From NCBI RefSeq assembly GCF_017068455.1, contig NZ_CP070608.1, positions 1,345,488 through 1,409,487 of the forward strand: DNA of 64,000 bases, read 5' to 3'. A program made the translations under genes and the position numbers. The stretch is from Fulvivirga lutea (GTDB taxonomy: Bacteria; Bacteroidota; Bacteroidia; Cytophagales; Cyclobacteriaceae). Position 1 is the stretch's first letter, and each line of letters opens with the position of its first letter. The notes under the pieces were generated by a model. That model was given only the letters and a program-made list of their open reading frames with translations, was not told the DNA's origin and ran no database searches. Positions 43,382-52,565 of the stretch are shown here, piece by piece.

Positions 43382-43939
43382 ATGAAAAAGATAAAAACGA
43401 GCATTTATATACTGCTGCTAATTATAATTTCAGTATCTAAAATACTAGCTCAAAACCCATTGATCGACCATAATGGAACTGCAACCTTCTTTTCAGAAGC
43501 ACCGATGGAAGATATAGAAGCCATTAATAGAAAGGTGATTGGAGCAATTGACCTTCAGAAAGGTATTTTGGCAGTAACCATGCAGATTAAAGGATTCCAC
43601 TTTGATAAAAGTTTGATGGAAGAACACTTTAACGAAAATTACCTTGAGTCTGATAAATACCCAAAGGCATCATTTAAAGGGATGATCAAGAATTTTAGTG
43701 AATTAGACTTTAGCAAGCAGGGCAACTTCGAAGCTCAAGCTATTGGTGAATTGGAAATTCATGGCGTTACTAAACCGTTGAAAACGATGGTGCAATTCGC
43801 TATTTCTGGGGATAAAATATCAGCTAATACGTCATTCGATATCTCCATTGCAGATCACGATATTAAAATTCCACGGTTAGTAATAAAGAATATTGCTGAA
43901 GTGGTGGAAGTAAAGGCGTCATTTAACTTTTCTATGTAA
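43382..43939 (+). CDS. YceI family protein
   Basis: 185 residues, exported (signal peptide ending ILAQ). The mature part is the YceI lipocalin-like barrel that binds polyisoprenoids and amphiphiles. The motif set is typical: NRKVIGAIDLQKGILAVTMQIKGFHFDK, LMEEHFNENYLESDKYPKASF (the 'M..Hfne.yld..kyP.a.F' pattern) and the closing VVEVKASFNF. It lies 40 bp after the SprB/cytochrome gene and 2 bp before the DUF5777-type gene. Such YceI genes commonly travel with cytochrome and barrel genes in Bacteroidetes; the role is probably in envelope electron transfer or lipid handling. Confidence 0.92.
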   Translation: MKKIKTSIYILLLIIISVSKILAQNPLIDHNGTATFFSEAPMEDIEAINRKVIGAIDLQKGILAVTMQIKGFHFDKSLMEEHFNENYLESDKYPKASFKGMIKNFSELDFSKQGNFEAQAIGELEIHGVTKPLKTMVQFAISGDKISANTSFDISIADHDIKIPRLVIKNIAEVVEVKASFNFSM

Positions 43940-43941
43940 TC

Positions 43942-44811
43942 ATGCAGGGGATAAAAATAGTAATCGGATCATTATTATACTTATTGACGATTTCAGCCAT
44001 TGCTCAAGATGATTTGTTAGCAAGCTTGGAAGAAACCCAATCGAACGAGCATACATGGGTGGAGGCTACCTTTAAAGGAACTCGATTGATTAATGGACAC
44101 ACAATCGAAACCCGTAAGAAAGGCGTTATGGACTTTATTATTTCGCACCGATTTGGAACCATTGATGGCGGAAGTTATGATCTATTTGGATTGGATGTAG
44201 CCACGATGCGAATCGGATTGGAATACGCATTATCAGATCGATTATATTTTGGTTTGGGCAGGAGTACTTTCGAGAAAACATTCGATGGATTTTTGAAATA
44301 TCGCTTGATTAGACAATCCAAAGGAAAAGGAAGTAAGCCTTTCTCGGCAACTTGGTTGAGTTCAATGGCCATTAAAACATTAAAAGATCCGGAAAGGGAG
44401 CTAGGCTTTACTGATAAAGTGGCAAATACGCATCAATTATTAATAGCGAGTAAAATTAGTAGTGGCATTTCATTGCAGCTGATGCCCACATTTGTTCACA
44501 GAAACCTTATTGGTGAAGAGGATATTAATAATGATGCCTACGCATTGGGCGTTGGCGGAAGGGTTAAAATTTCTCAGCGACTTGCCCTCTGTGCTGAGTA
44601 CTACCATCAATTTCAGAAGTTAAATGAAAACAGTACCAATGCCATAGCAGTGGGAGTAGATATTGAAACGGGCGGGCACGTATTTCAATTACAATTTACC
44701 AATGCCACAGCGATGATTCCGAAGGGTTTTGTAACAGAAACAACCAATGACTTCTTCGAAGGTGAAATACATTTTGGGTTTAATGTATCCAGAACATTTC
44801 AACTTAAGTAA
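43942..44811 (+). CDS. DUF5777-type outer-membrane beta-barrel protein
   Basis: 289 residues. A signal peptide ends at ISAIAQ. The mature protein shows the features of the DUF5777 barrel family: ETRKKGVMDFIISHRFGTID, YDLFGLDVATMRIGLEYAL, LYFGLGRS, followed by alternating strands to the end (FNVSRTFQLK). It lies 2 bp after the YceI gene, so translation is coupled. In Bacteroidetes the trio cytochrome-like protein, YceI and DUF5777 barrel recurs. A strong terminator follows at 44850-44879. The function of the barrel is unknown. Confidence 0.85.
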   Translation: MQGIKIVIGSLLYLLTISAIAQDDLLASLEETQSNEHTWVEATFKGTRLINGHTIETRKKGVMDFIISHRFGTIDGGSYDLFGLDVATMRIGLEYALSDRLYFGLGRSTFEKTFDGFLKYRLIRQSKGKGSKPFSATWLSSMAIKTLKDPERELGFTDKVANTHQLLIASKISSGISLQLMPTFVHRNLIGEEDINNDAYALGVGGRVKISQRLALCAEYYHQFQKLNENSTNAIAVGVDIETGGHVFQLQFTNATAMIPKGFVTETTNDFFEGEIHFGFNVSRTFQLK

Positions 44812-44849
44812 TATTTAAAGTTAGCTAGATTGAAAATTGAGCGAATGTT

Positions 44850-44879
44850 AGGAGTGGTTCACTGAATCACTCCTTTTTT
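44850..44879 (+). terminator. Rho-independent terminator
   Basis: Ten-base-pair stem AGGAGTGGTT/AATCACTCCT with loop CACTG and a T-run. It ends the SprB/cytochrome-YceI-DUF5777 operon. Confidence 0.85.
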
Positions 44880-44895
44880 ATTTTTATTACTCGAA

Positions 44896-44992
44896 TGTCG
44901 GATTTGTAACAGTTGTTAGTTGTGGTAGTGCTGCCTTGTCGGGATAGTGAAAGCATTTACCGTATTTGTGCTAGCCAAATGCCTTAAATACC
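44896..44992 (+). promoter_or_regulatory. 97-nt conserved regulatory element, copy 2 (paired TGTCGG)
   Basis: TGTCGG at 44896-44901 and 44937-44942, again 41 bp apart, then the shared GCATTTACCGTATTTGTGCT region and a CTTAAATACC end. Same length and no gaps against copy 1. It lies between the terminator of the upstream operon and the 150-residue gene (start 45036 or 45078), where its promoter should be. Confidence 0.55.
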
Positions 44993-45035
44993 CTCTAAAT
45001 TTACAATGTAGTTGGTTTTAATAAGATCGATCTAA

Positions 45036-45488
45036 ATGATTGGGTCGTTAAAAAAGAAGGAATTAACAAGAGGAAAAATGAAATTAACATTGCATTGGAA
45101 CAACGGATTAATTTATCATGAAGAAATGCCGGTAGGTGATTTTATGAATGATGAGATACAATCGAACGAGTATAAATTAAACAAGTGCAGGCTGCAGTTT
45201 GAAAGTATAGACGTTAGTAAGAAGCAAGTGGCCATTATGGATGAGAATAGAAATAGGTTGGGCATGATTTATAAATCCAGATGGTCGAAAAGCGCGAAGA
45301 TAAAATTGAATGATGAGGATGAATATGAGTTAAGGCCAGCCGGATTATTAAGCTCGAGATGGAAGCTCTTTGCTAAGAATAATGAGCTAATAGAATTCAC
45401 CAAACGCATTTTTAGAAAAGGTGAGATTAACTACATCTTTCAAGATGAGCTTCTGATTTTAGCTGGATTGTATGTGTTGAATGATTAA
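45036..45488 (+). CDS. Small protein of unknown function
   Basis: 150 residues from the ATG at 45036, or 136 from the ATG at 45078 (MKLTLHWNNGLIYHEEMP), which may be the better start since the first 14 residues (many Lys) look untranslated-leader-like. Beta-rich, cytosolic, with basic surface segments such as LGMIYKSRWSKSAKIKL and SSRWKLFAKNNELIEFTKRI. No family is recognised; a pleckstrin- or tubby-like beta sandwich is possible. It stands alone, preceded by copy 2 of the 97-nt element and followed by a terminator. Confidence 0.65.
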   Translation: MIGSLKKKELTRGKMKLTLHWNNGLIYHEEMPVGDFMNDEIQSNEYKLNKCRLQFESIDVSKKQVAIMDENRNRLGMIYKSRWSKSAKIKLNDEDEYELRPAGLLSSRWKLFAKNNELIEFTKRIFRKGEINYIFQDELLILAGLYVLND

Positions 45489-45504
45489 TTAGTGTGTGAT
45501 TGTT

Positions 45505-45539
45505 AAAAAGCCAGTGAACGAAAGTTGCTGGTTTTTTTT
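45505..45539 (+). terminator. Rho-independent terminator, same core as at 30112
   Basis: Stem AAAAAGCCAG/CTGGTTTTTT (one G-T pair) with the inner AAC-GAAA-GTT hairpin and long T-run. The 25-nt core starting at 45507 is identical to that at 30112-30136. Confidence 0.8.
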
Positions 45540-45891
45540 GATTTTGATGAATGATGTTAAAACATTGAATTAGCAAGCATTTGATATTGAGTGATTTACA
45601 GAAAGAGCAACTAAATTATAATTTTGTTCATTTATTATATAATTCTTACATGTCACTTACATCTATTAAATAAGTTATATACTTTATTAGATTAGTAAAA
45701 TATTATAATTATCTCAAATTCAGTTGATTATGAATTTAGTTAGGTAAAATATTGAAAAATTCCGCGAATAAACTTTAATGTAATGTAATAATAAGGGCAA
45801 GATTGAATTTTTATTAAATTCTTAATCTACTATTCTTGCAGCCAATTTGTAAAAAACTATCCACACGTTAAATGTGGTTAAAAAGTGAAAG
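45540..45891. other. Gene-free stretch before the surface-protein operon
   Basis: About 350 bp, very AT-rich. It must contain the promoter for the operon 45892-64000, but I cannot place one with certainty, and no hairpin, repeat or small gene stands out. Confidence 0.45.
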
Positions 45892-48800
45892 TTGGCTAGT
45901 AAAATATACCACTATAATAGATTAGGGAGACTCAATTGCTGGAGGCTAATGATATTATTCATTTGCCTGGGAGCGGTATTTTTTTCATCTAAAACCAATG
46001 CCACATCATTTATAGATTATTCAGTTCTACGGTCAACTGAAGAAATTTCTGAAACGCATTACAACAGACTAGAAACGAAATCTTCAAAATTTAAAAAAGT
46101 CAGAAAATTTGAGTTCTCAACTGAGAATGCTAGCAAGTTAAGTGATGAAAAGTCTTTAAGTTTTGAAGCACCGAATTCAGCCGATCCAATAATCGATTCA
46201 TACAAGGAAAGGGCACTTTCTTTAAATAATTACGTTGAAGAACAGCAGCGTTTCGTAGATCAGCTGGATGAAACTACCATACTGGATTTACCTGTAGGCA
46301 TCAAAAAAACGATCGGGAATATTATTTATACAATCGTAATTGATAGCATAGTAATGCTACCTACCCGCTCTTACTTAACTGCCTATATGGCCTTTGAAAT
46401 CCCATCTAACGGTAAAAAATTGGCTTTCAGAGGAACGAATATAGAATTTTCAAAGAACGGTGGTCTTAGCGGTGTATCACGTCTCGAACTTCTTGGAGAT
46501 CATCAAATTGGAATGGGCCCAAACTCCCTATTAATATTTAAAGGGGAAGGTTTAACGTATGTCGAGTGGGATTGCTTTGGCTTTAAATCATTTGGTTTAG
46601 ATGCGGAAATAGAGTTTTCAAGAAACATGCTGAAGCCCGACACCGAAAATGGTACTCCAGGTCCAGGCAATGTGCGTGGAAGATTTACTGCAGTAAATTT
46701 AACTAGTTGGGATGCACTTGTGGCTGAGGTAAATATGGAGCCATTTCAAGTTAATGGATTAGATGGTGTTGGGTTTGAGGTTAAAAAGGCTGTATTGGAT
46801 TACAGTTCTATTAATCAGGCTCCTGGGGTTGTCTATCCATCTGGTTACAATGGTGATGCATTTGACCCCGGCAATCCAAATTTCTGGCAAGGTATATTTA
46901 TAAGTGAGGTCTCTGTTAAATTGCCAAAACAGTTTAACGAAGAAGATTCGAATAATCGTATTGGCTTTGCCGGATATAATTTGATTATTGACGACAGTGG
47001 GTTCTCGGGAGTATTAGAAGCGACTAATGTTCTTGGCAATGGAACAATGGATAAGTGGCCATTCACGGTAAATAATATCCGCATTGAACTCATATCTAAT
47101 CAAATATCTGCTGCCGGATTTGATGGCCTAATAACACTGCCTGTTGATAAAGAAAATCCATTTGAATATTCAGCTATAATCAATCCTGGTAATGAGTATT
47201 TGTTTGCTGTTTCACCTTCGAAAGATTTACAATTCGAGTTTTTAAAAACGTCAGAAGTAATACTTCGTGAGAGCTCTTTTCTGGAAGTAAGTGTGAAAAA
47301 TCAAAAATTTATGCCTAGGGCATACCTAAATGGTAGTCTTTCTATTAGTTCAGGTGAGGCAAAGCTTAATTCATTAGACTTTGAAGCACTGCAATTACAA
47401 ACTGTAGAGCCATATGTTCAACTAGGTGCATTTACATTGGGCACCGAAGGGGTAAAGCAAAATCTTGGCGCCTTTGAAATTGCATTGAATAGAATTGGTT
47501 CAAAACTAATGGATGATCCTAACGAGATTGGGATTGTGTTTGATGTTACGGTAAAAGTTATTGGTGAAGATGGCGGAGGAATAGGTGCTACCGGAGGAAT
47601 TGTAGTAGTAGGGAGCACCAATTCAGATGGAAAAAGGTTTAGCTATGAGCGCCTAGAAATAAGCAGACTAGGCATAGCCATGAATATAGGACCTGTAGCT
47701 GTTGATGGTACATTAGAATGGTTCAAGAATGATAATACATACGGAGACGGAATAAGAGGAGAAGCCACCGTCCTTGTTATGGATGAGTTCGAGGTACAGG
47801 CTGTATTATTATTTGGTAAAAGGGGAACTAACCGATTTTGGTTCTTTGATGCGTTGGCTCCTAACATACCCCCATCTGGCACCGGCATAGACATTACTAG
47901 TTTTGGTGGGGGCGCTTATTATCATATGAGGCAGAGTATGGATGGTGCGGGAAGTTATCTTGGTGAGTCCTTGTCCGGAATAGTATATGTCCCAGATCCA
48001 ACAGTAAATCTGGGGTTAAAAGCTACTGTTTATTTAGCAACTTCTGGTTCAGATGGTCTTTTCAATGGTGATGCAACACTCGAAATCACCTTTAATTCTG
48101 GTGGCGGTGTTCGCATGATTGACTTTAAAGGCAACGGCTACTTTTTAACACCCTCCATTACTCCGAATGTAGCTGGTTTGAAGGATAAAGTTGGCGGACT
48201 TGTTGCCGGAGCTGCACAAGGAGCAATGGATCAGTTGAACCCTGACGCAATGATTGCTGCTCATATTCACATAAACTATGATGTGCCGAATAAAACACTC
48301 CATGGAAATTTTGAAGTTTTCGTGGAAGTAATTGGTGGCACTATGAAAGGCATTGGCCAAAACAACATAGCTGGATGGGTAGTAATACACTTTGAGCCTG
48401 GTGAGTGGTATATCCATGCAGGAAGTCCTGATGATCCTTTAGGGCTAGAGATGATCAAAATACTAAAGACGAAAAGTTACTTAATGATGGGCGATTATAT
48501 TCCTGCTAGCCCACCGCCACCTGAAAGAGTATCACAAATCCTTGGAGGAATGGACCTTGACTATATGGCTGACCTGAATGAGCTAGCCAGTGGAAGAGGA
48601 GTAGCATTTGGAAGTAGGGTAGAGTTCGACACGGGTGATATTACATTCTTAATGTTCTATGCCCGATTAGCAGCAGGCTTGGGCTTTGATATTATGCTTA
48701 AAGATTATGGTAATGCTTCATGTGTTGGAAGTTCTGGTCCAATTGGAATCAATGGCTGGTATGCCAATGGTCAGGCCTTTGGATATTTCGATGGTGCCAT

Positions 48801-50460
48801 TGGCATTAAAGTCAAAATCCTGGGCAAGCGAAAGAAAATCAATATTTTGAGTTTAGCCGCAGCAGTCGTAATGCAGGCGAAATTGCCAAACCCTATCTGG
48901 ATAAGAGGTGTAGTTGGTGGTAGATTTAGCGTGCTTGGCGGTTTAGTTAAGGGTGATTGCAAGTTTGAGGTAACAATTGGTGACAACTGTCAAATTGAGG
49001 GGGGAAGTGTTCTTGAAGGTATTCAGGTCATTTCTGAAATTACTCCAAATGAAGGAGCTAATGATGTAAGCGTATTCAATGTATCTCAAGGTGTTTTTAA
49101 TATGGAGGTAGGTAAGGTCTTTGAGATGGTTGACCTGGATGATATTAAAAAGTCCTTTAGAATTAAAATGGATCACTTTAAGATTCTTGACGGCAATCAG
49201 GAAATACCAGGAAAATTAGAGTGGAACTATACGAATGATGTAGTTGCTTTCAACCCTATTGAAATCTTACCTCCAAAAAAGAAATTAAAGGCCGTTTTAC
49301 AAGTTTCTTTTGAAGAAAAAGTAAATGGAATTTGGAAAGTTGTTGAAGTCGATGGCTCAAAATTTACGGAAGCTAAGCAAGTTGAGTTTACAACAGGTGA
49401 AGCTCCAGATTATATTCCTTTTGAGAATGTAGAATACAGTTACCCTGTAATTAGTCAGCGTAATTTCTACAAAGATGAATCCTACCAAGGGTATATTAAA
49501 TTGAAGGTTGGGCAGGCGTATTTATTTGATGAAAGTGGTGAGTGGGATCAAAAAGGCCGAATTGTTGCCTCTAATGGCTCGCCTAAGTATTTTGAAGTCA
49601 GTTACACTACACAAAATGTAAACTATACTATTCCTAAAGGCTTAGCTACAAATACAACTTACAGTTTTGATATTGTTAACGTACCCAAAACGGCCTCAGC
49701 AAGTATAGATGACAATATAAGTACCAAAACTTCAAAAGTTGATTTGGGCGATCAGCAATCAACATTGGAAGTTGAGACTAAAGAAGCGCAAGGTGAAGTG
49801 AATATTCTTCAGGAAGATGCCATTTATGGATCATTCTTTAGAACGAGTGCGTATCCAACTTTTATTGCGAAGATTAATAGCCTTTCATTAAATAATGGCT
49901 GGAGCTGGCCTGTAAGAACTGGGATTCATGAATTGGGGGTTAATATGTCAGGGCCTGAATTGTTCTCATATTATGAAATGAACGGCTTTAAAGAGGTTGA
50001 TCCATTAATAGAACTAGAAGCGACTTTGGGTAATAATTATTGGTATCAGAACTATATTAAATCTCTAATATATCCTTCATATCCTGCCTATGGATTGAGC
50101 TTAACATGGAGGCAAGCAGATAAACTTGGAGCCCCACCTGCTAAGGCTATTTATATTGAGCAAAATTTGGCACTCGAAGCGTTGCCATTAACAGATGCCT
50201 TTTCAGCAGCCAATCCTACAACTTCAGGTTCCGGTGTTTTCTTGTATGATTTACCATTAACAATGTATAAAGATTATTCTGATTACAGGTATCAGATGGC
50301 TCAGGACCTTCTTGAAGGTAACAATTCATGGTTTAGCACTCTTGCTAATACTCCATTTCCAGGTATACGGTCAGGGGATTACAAAATGAGGATCAAGTAT
50401 AAGCTTCCTGGTAAAAATATCATCACGTCCAGTAAAGAAATAAATATTCATGTTGACTAA
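45892..50460 (+). CDS. Giant exported protein of unknown function
   Basis: 1522 residues from a TTG at 45892; the first ATG in frame is at 45949, but that shortens the positively charged n-region before the signal helix (MILFICLGAVFFSSKTNA), so TTG is plausible. Residues ~90-1050 are long stretches of beta structure rich in Gly, Asp and Asn with no recognised domain, including a Pro cluster ASPPPPER (about 870) and near-repeated 'GLxxxVxVxD'-type strands. About 1050-1240 look Ig-like (SbsA-type: ISEITPNEGANDVSVFNVSQ). The C-terminus lacks an obvious T9SS sorting domain. The next gene overlaps by 11 bp. No function assigned. Confidence 0.72.
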   Translation: MASKIYHYNRLGRLNCWRLMILFICLGAVFFSSKTNATSFIDYSVLRSTEEISETHYNRLETKSSKFKKVRKFEFSTENASKLSDEKSLSFEAPNSADPIIDSYKERALSLNNYVEEQQRFVDQLDETTILDLPVGIKKTIGNIIYTIVIDSIVMLPTRSYLTAYMAFEIPSNGKKLAFRGTNIEFSKNGGLSGVSRLELLGDHQIGMGPNSLLIFKGEGLTYVEWDCFGFKSFGLDAEIEFSRNMLKPDTENGTPGPGNVRGRFTAVNLTSWDALVAEVNMEPFQVNGLDGVGFEVKKAVLDYSSINQAPGVVYPSGYNGDAFDPGNPNFWQGIFISEVSVKLPKQFNEEDSNNRIGFAGYNLIIDDSGFSGVLEATNVLGNGTMDKWPFTVNNIRIELISNQISAAGFDGLITLPVDKENPFEYSAIINPGNEYLFAVSPSKDLQFEFLKTSEVILRESSFLEVSVKNQKFMPRAYLNGSLSISSGEAKLNSLDFEALQLQTVEPYVQLGAFTLGTEGVKQNLGAFEIALNRIGSKLMDDPNEIGIVFDVTVKVIGEDGGGIGATGGIVVVGSTNSDGKRFSYERLEISRLGIAMNIGPVAVDGTLEWFKNDNTYGDGIRGEATVLVMDEFEVQAVLLFGKRGTNRFWFFDALAPNIPPSGTGIDITSFGGGAYYHMRQSMDGAGSYLGESLSGIVYVPDPTVNLGLKATVYLATSGSDGLFNGDATLEITFNSGGGVRMIDFKGNGYFLTPSITPNVAGLKDKVGGLVAGAAQGAMDQLNPDAMIAAHIHINYDVPNKTLHGNFEVFVEVIGGTMKGIGQNNIAGWVVIHFEPGEWYIHAGSPDDPLGLEMIKILKTKSYLMMGDYIPASPPPPERVSQILGGMDLDYMADLNELASGRGVAFGSRVEFDTGDITFLMFYARLAAGLGFDIMLKDYGNASCVGSSGPIGINGWYANGQAFGYFDGAIGIKVKILGKRKKINILSLAAAVVMQAKLPNPIWIRGVVGGRFSVLGGLVKGDCKFEVTIGDNCQIEGGSVLEGIQVISEITPNEGANDVSVFNVSQGVFNMEVGKVFEMVDLDDIKKSFRIKMDHFKILDGNQEIPGKLEWNYTNDVVAFNPIEILPPKKKLKAVLQVSFEEKVNGIWKVVEVDGSKFTEAKQVEFTTGEAPDYIPFENVEYSYPVISQRNFYKDESYQGYIKLKVGQAYLFDESGEWDQKGRIVASNGSPKYFEVSYTTQNVNYTIPKGLATNTTYSFDIVNVPKTASASIDDNISTKTSKVDLGDQQSTLEVETKEAQGEVNILQEDAIYGSFFRTSAYPTFIAKINSLSLNNGWSWPVRTGIHELGVNMSGPELFSYYEMNGFKEVDPLIELEATLGNNYWYQNYIKSLIYPSYPAYGLSLTWRQADKLGAPPAKAIYIEQNLALEALPLTDAFSAANPTTSGSGVFLYDLPLTMYKDYSDYRYQMAQDLLEGNNSWFSTLANTPFPGIRSGDYKMRIKYKLPGKNIITSSKEINIHVD

Positions 50461-52555
50461 CCGGATAGCACCATATTTCTTGACTGTACTTTTGTTACTA
50501 GTCTTAATACCAGCTGTTACCTCAGCTCAAGGTGTGGAAGGTGACTCTTTTAAGTTGCCGACAGTAAGGATATTATCGAAGATCAAAAATGATACAGTAT
50601 TACTCAGATGGGCACCAACAGATGCTGTTAGCTGGCAATTAGGAAATAAGTACGGCTATTCAATCGAGAAATATATTCTATCCAGGAATGGAGAGCGATT
50701 AAATATTCCTGAAAGGCAAACAATTACCTCTGAACCGATAAAACCTTTGCCATTGGATCAATGGGAAACCATTGTTGAAAATGATGACTATGCCCTTATA
50801 GCCGCACAGGCTATTTATGGTGATTCATTTGAGGTGGATACTAATACTGGGTCAGACATAACGACCATCATTCAGAAAGCAAGAGAAATTGAACAGCGGT
50901 ATTCTTTTGCTTTGTTTGCCGCAGATATTTCTAAAAATGCGGCCAATGCATCAGGTCTACTTTATCTGGATAATGATGTAAGTGAATCCGAACAATATGT
51001 TTATAAAATCTTCGCCAATATCCCAAAAAGTGCCCATGCGATGGATTCAGGGTATGTATTTGTTGACCCAAATGTAAAAGCAGAATTACCTCAGATTAAA
51101 GAGTTGAAGGCAGATTTCGCCAATCGAAGCGTTATTTTAAGTTGGAATAAATCGTTCTATGAAGATATCTACATTGGGTATTTCTTAGAGAAATCTGAAG
51201 ATGGATTGAATTTCAAAGCGGTTGATGAATTGCCTATCATCAACACAGAATCTCCAACAGGAAAAGAAAGCCGATATTTCTTTAAGGCCGACTCGCTTCA
51301 AGAGAATTATAAAACCTACCATTATAGAATTAGAGGTATTGACGCTTTTGGTGAGAAGGGCCCGGTTTCTGAATCAGTGTCAGGTGAGGGGTTTGTTTCA
51401 CTTGATAGAAGTGCAACAATAATCTCCGCTGATGTAATTAACAACGCTAGAATTAATCTTCAATGGGAATATTTAGGTGAGGCCGATATAGAATACTTTG
51501 AACTTGAGCGAGCAGGTAGAGCATCTGGCCCTTACGCAACCATCAGAAAAAATATTTCAAAAACTATCAGAAGCGTTACCGATTCCATACCCAATACGAT
51601 CAATTACTATCGAATAAAAATTGTCGATCAACATGGGCAATCTAAATCTTCACAGCCTTACCTGGCTCAATTAATTGATAGCATTCCACCAACTAAACCA
51701 ATGAATGTCTATGGTAAAGTGGACTCTGTAGGAAATGTTACACTAAGCTGGAAACAAAATACTGAGGATGATTTGCTCGGGTATCGAGTATTCAGTTCAA
51801 ACTTCAAAAGCGATGAGTTTTCAGAAATAACTGTGGACCCAATAACGGATACCACTTTTAGTGAAAAAATCAATATCAATACGCTCACAGAGTCGATCTA
51901 CTACAGAATTAAGGCGATTGACCAGCATTTTAATCCATCGGAATATTCGGAACTCATTGAAATTAAAAGACCGGATATTTTCCCTCCGGTTACACCCATA
52001 TTTAAATCTGTAAAGTCTGATGAAGAAGGAATCCAATTAGGATGGATAAATAGCTCAAGCACAGATGTTACCAATCACTTGCTCTACAGGAGAAAAGACA
52101 CCGAGCGCAGCTGGAAATTAGTAGCTGTTTTTAATAATACAAGACCAGATACTACCTATGTTGATTATGATGTGAGCTATGCAAATTATTATGAGTATAC
52201 GCTTATTGCTGTAGATGATAGCGGGCTGGAATCTGATCCAGCGAAACCTGTTAGATCCAAAAGAATTGATAGAGGGGTTAGAAAAGTAATTGAAGATGTA
52301 TTTGCTTCTGTTGATCGAAAAAATCAAAAAATTATATTAGCCTGGAATTATAATGAACCGGGCGTGGAGCGCTACATCATTTACAGAGGATTAGCTGATA
52401 ATCCTGCAAGCATTTATAAGTCAGTAAATGCCGACCAAAACCAATTTGAAGATTTATCTCTCACGGTGAATAGCGAGTATACTTATCGAGTGCAAGCTAT
52501 CTATCAGGGCGGAGCTAAATCACCACTAAGTGAAACTATTAAAATTAAATATTAA
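50450..52555 (+). CDS. Fibronectin type III domain protein, exported
   Basis: 701 residues with a signal peptide (ending TSAQ). It contains about five to six FN3-like modules, each with the strand pattern 'v.LsW....e.di.gY.i...': for example NRSVILSWNKSFYEDIYIGY, ARINLQWEYLGEADIEYFEL, GNVTLSWKQNTEDDLLGYRV and QKIILAWNYNEPGVERYII. FN3 modules act as spacers or ligand-binding arrays outside the cell. No T9SS sorting domain is visible, so it may stay in the periplasm or bind a partner that is exported. Its start overlaps the stop of the 1522-residue gene by 11 bp. Confidence 0.85.
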   Translation: MLTNRIAPYFLTVLLLLVLIPAVTSAQGVEGDSFKLPTVRILSKIKNDTVLLRWAPTDAVSWQLGNKYGYSIEKYILSRNGERLNIPERQTITSEPIKPLPLDQWETIVENDDYALIAAQAIYGDSFEVDTNTGSDITTIIQKAREIEQRYSFALFAADISKNAANASGLLYLDNDVSESEQYVYKIFANIPKSAHAMDSGYVFVDPNVKAELPQIKELKADFANRSVILSWNKSFYEDIYIGYFLEKSEDGLNFKAVDELPIINTESPTGKESRYFFKADSLQENYKTYHYRIRGIDAFGEKGPVSESVSGEGFVSLDRSATIISADVINNARINLQWEYLGEADIEYFELERAGRASGPYATIRKNISKTIRSVTDSIPNTINYYRIKIVDQHGQSKSSQPYLAQLIDSIPPTKPMNVYGKVDSVGNVTLSWKQNTEDDLLGYRVFSSNFKSDEFSEITVDPITDTTFSEKININTLTESIYYRIKAIDQHFNPSEYSELIEIKRPDIFPPVTPIFKSVKSDEEGIQLGWINSSSTDVTNHLLYRRKDTERSWKLVAVFNNTRPDTTYVDYDVSYANYYEYTLIAVDDSGLESDPAKPVRSKRIDRGVRKVIEDVFASVDRKNQKIILAWNYNEPGVERYIIYRGLADNPASIYKSVNADQNQFEDLSLTVNSEYTYRVQAIYQGGAKSPLSETIKIKY

Positions 52556-52565
52556 CTCAATTTAA

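Noticed and set aside
48145-48417. Minus-strand frames inside the 1522-residue gene
   Set aside because: Several frames of 60-90 codons on the opposite strand of the large repeat or beta-rich genes are shadows produced by codon bias.
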